Shown: piece after piece, positions 31,769 to 34,855 of the stretch | Layout of the letters: every line of letters starts with the position of its first letter | Numbering within the stretch: the stretch's first letter is position 1 | From: an uncultured Oscillospiraceae bacterium | GTDB taxonomy: Bacteria; Bacillota; Clostridia; Oscillospirales; Oscillospiraceae | Direction: 5' to 3' | DNA: 34,855 bases | Assembly: GCA_934590325.1 (NCBI GenBank) | Contig: CAKTOW010000020.1 | Location: forward strand, 1 to 34,855 | Position numbers and translations under genes: made by a program | The notes under the pieces: model-generated | What the model was told of the DNA's origin: nothing | The model's input: only the letters and a program-made list of their open reading frames with translations | Databases searched by the model: none

Positions 31769-33250
31769 ATGAATACAGACACCCCCCAGGCACAGACCTT
31801 CGGCCAGCGCCTGCGCCTTGCCGTGCGCAAGCTGCGGGGCAAGGCCACGCTGCAGTTCCGGTTCAGCCTGAGCTACATACTGGTCATCGCGGCGGTGCTG
31901 ATACTGTTGAACTCCTACCCGCTGATGGTGTCACAGAACCTGATGGTGTCCTCCAGTCAGAACAACCTGCGGAGCACCACCAAGGTCATCGAGTCCGCGC
32001 TGATGGGTCTGGAGAAGCTGACCAAGGAGAACGTCCAGACGGCGCTGGAGGGCCTGGACGAATCCGGCGCCACCCGCATCATGGTCACCAACAGCGCCGG
32101 TCTCGTGCTGTACGACACGCGCCAGGGCAGCAACGCCGTGGGCGAGTACGCCCTGTACTCGGTGGTGGCCGTGGCCCTGCGGGGACAGGACGCCAGCTAC
32201 TGCCGCTACGACGGCACGGCGTTCCTCAGCCGTGTGGCCACGCCGGTGGTGTACCACAATCAGATCGTGGGCGCGGTGTACGCCTATGACTACGACACGG
32301 AGCAGGCGGAGCTGCTGGAGTCCTTCCGCCACAACCTGCTCATCATCTCCCTGCTGATCGCCCTGCTGGTGGCGGGGCTGAGCATCGTGCTCAGCCGTAT
32401 GCTCACCCTGCAGATCAGCGGACTGCTGCAGGCCATCCGCCACGTGCGCGAGGGCGCCTACAGCCACCGCGCCGACGCCAGCGGTACCGACGAGATCGCC
32501 CAGATCGCCGCGGAGTTCAACAGCCTTACCGACCGGCTGCAGACCACGGAGAACGCCCGCCGCCGCTTTGTCTCCGACGCCAGCCACGAGCTGAAGACCC
32601 CGCTGGCGGGCATCCGCCTGTTGACGGACTCCATCCTGCAGACCGACCACATGGACGAGGAGACCACCAAGGAATTCGTCAGCGACATCGGCCGCGAGGC
32701 CGAGCGGCTCAGCCGCATCACCGAGAATCTGCTGCGGCTGACACGGCTGGACAGCGGCGTGGTGCAGCAGCCCTACCCCGTGGCGGTACAGCCGGTACTG
32801 GAGCGGGTGGAGCGCATGCTGGCCATGGTGGCGCAGGAGAAGGGCGTCACCCTCTCCGGCAGCGCCGACGAGGACGCCGTGGCCATGGCCACCGACGACG
32901 ATGTGCACCAGATACTCTACAACCTGATGGAAAACGCCATCAAGTACTCCGCCGTGGAGAACGGCTTCGTCCGCGCCCAGGCGCACGTGGAGGGCGAGCA
33001 GGTGGTCATCACCGTCAGCGACAACGGCATCGGCATCCCCGACGAGGACCTGCCCCATGTGTTCGACCGTTTCTACCGGGTGGACAAGATGCGCTCCCGC
33101 GAGGTGGGCGGCACCGGCCTGGGCCTGTCCATTGTGAAGGATACCATCGAGAACCGCGGCGGTACCATCTCCGCCGCCCACAATGCCGACGGTGTGGGCA
33201 CGGTGTTCACCGTGCGCCTGCCGCTGGCGGAAAGGGGGGAGGACGCATGA
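31769..33250 (+). CDS. Membrane sensor histidine kinase
   Basis: A 493-aa kinase. It has a first membrane helix (about 34-50), an extracellular sensor of about 140 residues (52-188), a second helix (190-209), HAMP (about 210-262), a dimerisation domain with phospho-acceptor His273 in SDASHELKTPLAG, and an ATPase domain with NLMENAIKYS, DNGIGIPDEDLPHVFDRFYR and GGTGLGLSIV. Its pairing with the response regulator is clear from order. ATG 31769 is chosen: the longer frame overlaps the regulator. The stop overlaps the lipoprotein start (ATGA). Confidence 0.95.
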   Translation: MNTDTPQAQTFGQRLRLAVRKLRGKATLQFRFSLSYILVIAAVLILLNSYPLMVSQNLMVSSSQNNLRSTTKVIESALMGLEKLTKENVQTALEGLDESGATRIMVTNSAGLVLYDTRQGSNAVGEYALYSVVAVALRGQDASYCRYDGTAFLSRVATPVVYHNQIVGAVYAYDYDTEQAELLESFRHNLLIISLLIALLVAGLSIVLSRMLTLQISGLLQAIRHVREGAYSHRADASGTDEIAQIAAEFNSLTDRLQTTENARRRFVSDASHELKTPLAGIRLLTDSILQTDHMDEETTKEFVSDIGREAERLSRITENLLRLTRLDSGVVQQPYPVAVQPVLERVERMLAMVAQEKGVTLSGSADEDAVAMATDDDVHQILYNLMENAIKYSAVENGFVRAQAHVEGEQVVITVSDNGIGIPDEDLPHVFDRFYRVDKMRSREVGGTGLGLSIVKDTIENRGGTISAAHNADGVGTVFTVRLPLAERGEDA

Positions 33251-34284
33251 GCAAACGTCTGATCTCCCTGCTGCTGTCGCTGCTGATGCTGCTGACGGCG
33301 GCGGGCTGCGGCGCGCAGCCCGCACCGGAGGAGGATACCGCCCCGCAGCCGGATGTTACCGCCAAGCTCACCGAGGGCACGGAGCCCGCGGACGACACCG
33401 CTGCCGAGTCCTCCGCCTATCTGCGGCTGTACTGCCCGGCGGACCTCAGCGACAAGAACAAATCCGTCGGCGGCGGGGATGCCATCGTGGGCCTGCCCGT
33501 CCCCTGGACGGAGATCACCGCCAACGACCGGGGCCGTCAGCAGCAGGCACAGTACATCATGGAGCTGCTGCTGGGCGGCTGCACCGACAAGGACTTCATC
33601 AGCCCGGTGCCCACCGGCACGATGGTGCTCAGCTGCACCGTCACCGGCGGTACGGTGTCCGTCGATCTCAGCAGCGAGTATAACCAGCTGATCGGCATCG
33701 ACCGCACCATCGCCGATTACTGCATCACGCTGTCGCTGATGCAGCTGACGGGCATCCTGGCCGTGCGCCTGACGGTGGCCGGCGAGCTGCCCGCCGACCG
33801 CACAGCCGAGGTCTACACCTCAGAGGAGGTGCTGCTGACCAGCCCGGAGGACATCGTCCGCAGCGCCAAGGTCACGCTGTATTTCCCCAGTGCCGACGGG
33901 CGGCTGGTCAGCGAGGAGCGCCGCCTGACCGTCTACGAGGGCGAGACCATCGCCCAGGCGGTGGTCAAGGCGCTGACCGAGCCGCCGCTGGACCGCTACA
34001 CGGACAATAAGGAGCCGCTGCTGCCGGAGGGCTTCACCGCTCTGGGCGCCAACACGGAGAACGGCACCTGCTACCTGAACCTGCCGGACAGCGTCACGGC
34101 GCTGCTGCCGGAGGACGCGGACGCGCAGAACCTGATGATACAGGGGCTGGTGGACTCCCTGTGCTCCCTGGACGAGGTGAGCCAGGTGCAGCTGATGGTG
34201 GACGGCGAGTACACCCTGATGCTGGGCAGCGTGCCCATCAGCCGCCCCATCCTGCCCACGGACGGCGCACAGACAACGGAATAA
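33247..34284 (+). CDS. GerMN-domain lipoprotein
   Basis: A 345-aa lipoprotein. A signal sequence ends in the lipobox LTAAGC, so Cys21 would be lipid-modified. Two GerMN modules follow: about 55-175 (LRLYCPAD, AQYIMELLLGGC) and about 205-335 (VTLYFPSADGRLV, AQAVVKALTEPP, then LNLPDSVTALL). GerM-type domains occur in spore-germination GerM and in actinobacterial LpqB. The operon with a sensor kinase suggests it modulates the kinase's extracellular domain (inference). Confidence 0.88.
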   Translation: MSKRLISLLLSLLMLLTAAGCGAQPAPEEDTAPQPDVTAKLTEGTEPADDTAAESSAYLRLYCPADLSDKNKSVGGGDAIVGLPVPWTEITANDRGRQQQAQYIMELLLGGCTDKDFISPVPTGTMVLSCTVTGGTVSVDLSSEYNQLIGIDRTIADYCITLSLMQLTGILAVRLTVAGELPADRTAEVYTSEEVLLTSPEDIVRSAKVTLYFPSADGRLVSEERRLTVYEGETIAQAVVKALTEPPLDRYTDNKEPLLPEGFTALGANTENGTCYLNLPDSVTALLPEDADAQNLMIQGLVDSLCSLDEVSQVQLMVDGEYTLMLGSVPISRPILPTDGAQTTE

Positions 34285-34294
34285 CTGCCACCCA

Positions 34295-34330
34295 CAGCCG
34301 GACTTTTGCACAAAAAGTCCGGCTGTTTTT
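34295..34330 (+). terminator. Terminator of the two-component operon
   Basis: CAGCCGGACTTTT (34295-34307) pairs with AAAAGTCCGGCTG (34313-34325), followed by TTTTTGTG. Confidence 0.9.
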
Positions 34331-34371
34331 GTGTATTCGCCCTAAAAAACCGGGACTATGCACCCAGCATA

Positions 34372-34400
34372 TTGTTTTTTCTGCCGGCATGTGGTATAGA
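34372..34400 (+). promoter_or_regulatory. Promoter of the last gene
   Basis: TTGTTT (34372-34377), 17 bp, TATAGA (34395-34400), 111 nt before the ATG. Confidence 0.55.
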
Positions 34401-34421
34401 AGTAATGTTACTGTGTGATGC

Positions 34422-34470
34422 CAAGGAGCCGGGGCTCCTTGCGCCGTTTCAGGCGTGCCTGAAACGGGCG
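34422..34470 (+). repeat. Two adjoining perfect hairpins in a 5' leader
   Basis: CAAGGAGCC (34422-34430) pairs with GGCTCCTTG (34433-34441). Directly after it, CCGTTTCAGGC (34444-34454) pairs with GCCTGAAACGG (34457-34467), extended by two pairs past a bulged G. Both loops are only two bases, so cruciform or double-stranded sites are as likely as RNA hairpins. They could be a repeat element or protein sites. No T-run follows. Confidence 0.75.
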
Positions 34471-34511
34471 AAGCGGGCATCGAATAAGAAAACGGAGAAG
34501 GAGAGAGCGGT

Positions 34512-34855
34512 ATGAAAAAAGTGATCAGCCTCCTGCTGGCGCTGGTGATGACCCTGAGTCTGTGTTCCAGTGCCCTGGCGACCGGTATTGGGCAGGAGGA
34601 CGATAAAGGGGCGCAAGAGGAAGAATATACCATGGATACCCTGCTGGCGGAAGTGGACAAGGTGGAGGGAGCCAATGATGAAGCCAAAGCTGCGGCAAAA
34701 GAGTTTTTGGCGGATAACTTCATTTATGATGGTAGATTTGTTGTGCTGAAGGACATCAGTTTCTGGGATAACCGATTCTATGGGCCATATTTATTAGGAA
34801 AACTCACAAACCGTTGTTCTGCTGTGGGCATCAGCCCACAGCCAGTTGGGAATTG
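34512..34855 (+). CDS. Secreted protein, 3' end outside the window
   Basis: The first 114 residues of an exported protein. MKKVISLLLALVMTLSLCSS with LA at 22-23 is a signal peptide, with cleavage near ALA. An acidic segment (GQEDDKGAQEEEY) follows, then a helical stretch rich in Ala, Glu and Lys and a Trp/Tyr-containing end. GGAGAAGGAG lies upstream of ATG 34512. I do not recognise the family. The lower GC of the last 200 bases differs from its neighbours. Confidence 0.75.
   Translation, partial: MKKVISLLLALVMTLSLCSSALATGIGQEDDKGAQEEEYTMDTLLAEVDKVEGANDEAKAAAKEFLADNFIYDGRFVVLKDISFWDNRFYGPYLLGKLTNRCSAVGISPQPVGN

Overview
The window looks like a GC-rich Gram-positive gut Clostridia genome, probably of the Oscillospiraceae/Ruminococcaceae type. 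I infer this from gene content and style, not from a marker gene: an FMN-riboswitch-controlled RibU, a class Ic aspartate aminotransferase, a DacF-type carboxypeptidase, a YgiQ radical SAM protein, strong AGGAGG-type ribosome binding sites and sigma-A promoters with 17-bp spacers.

Positions 1-6180 are compositionally different (less GC-rich, different codon use) and read as the right-hand part of an integrated mobile element. It holds a hairpin-rich non-coding leader (about 171-374), a 47-aa ORF, and three consecutive large-serine-recombinase genes. The first of these seems to have lost its start codon, and the middle one has no catalytic domain. A near-perfect palindrome follows directly after the third, then a low-molecular-weight protein tyrosine phosphatase and a BRO-N/DinD-like protein. 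The left end of the element is outside the window.

From about 6230 on, the sequence reads as chromosome. A secreted beta-helix surface protein (-) lies divergent from a large protein with two HTH motifs (+). These are followed by tRNA-Ser(GGA), a 59-aa small protein, and a three-gene run: a PyrF-like protein without the catalytic motif, a histidine phosphatase-GNAT fusion, and a YgiQ-type radical SAM protein.

The ATP synthase operon (14369-20792) is the most unusual part. Its order is a, c, b, alpha, gamma, beta, epsilon, with no separate delta gene. The C-terminal domain of delta is instead fused in frame to the N-terminus of alpha, and the delta N-terminal domain is absent. The c subunit is made as a preprotein with a signal peptide.

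Downstream are a Pr6Pr-like membrane protein, endonuclease IV and a YfcE phosphoesterase (all -), then a small Smr protein and a nitrilase-family amidase (+), an NhaC-type antiporter, and the aspartate aminotransferase. Next come RibU with its RFN riboswitch, a YpsA/SLOG protein, an RluA-type pseudouridine synthase with DacF (-), and an overlapping operon comEA-like / response regulator / histidine kinase / GerMN lipoprotein. The last gene encodes a secreted protein cut by the window end; its leader carries two back-to-back perfect hairpins.
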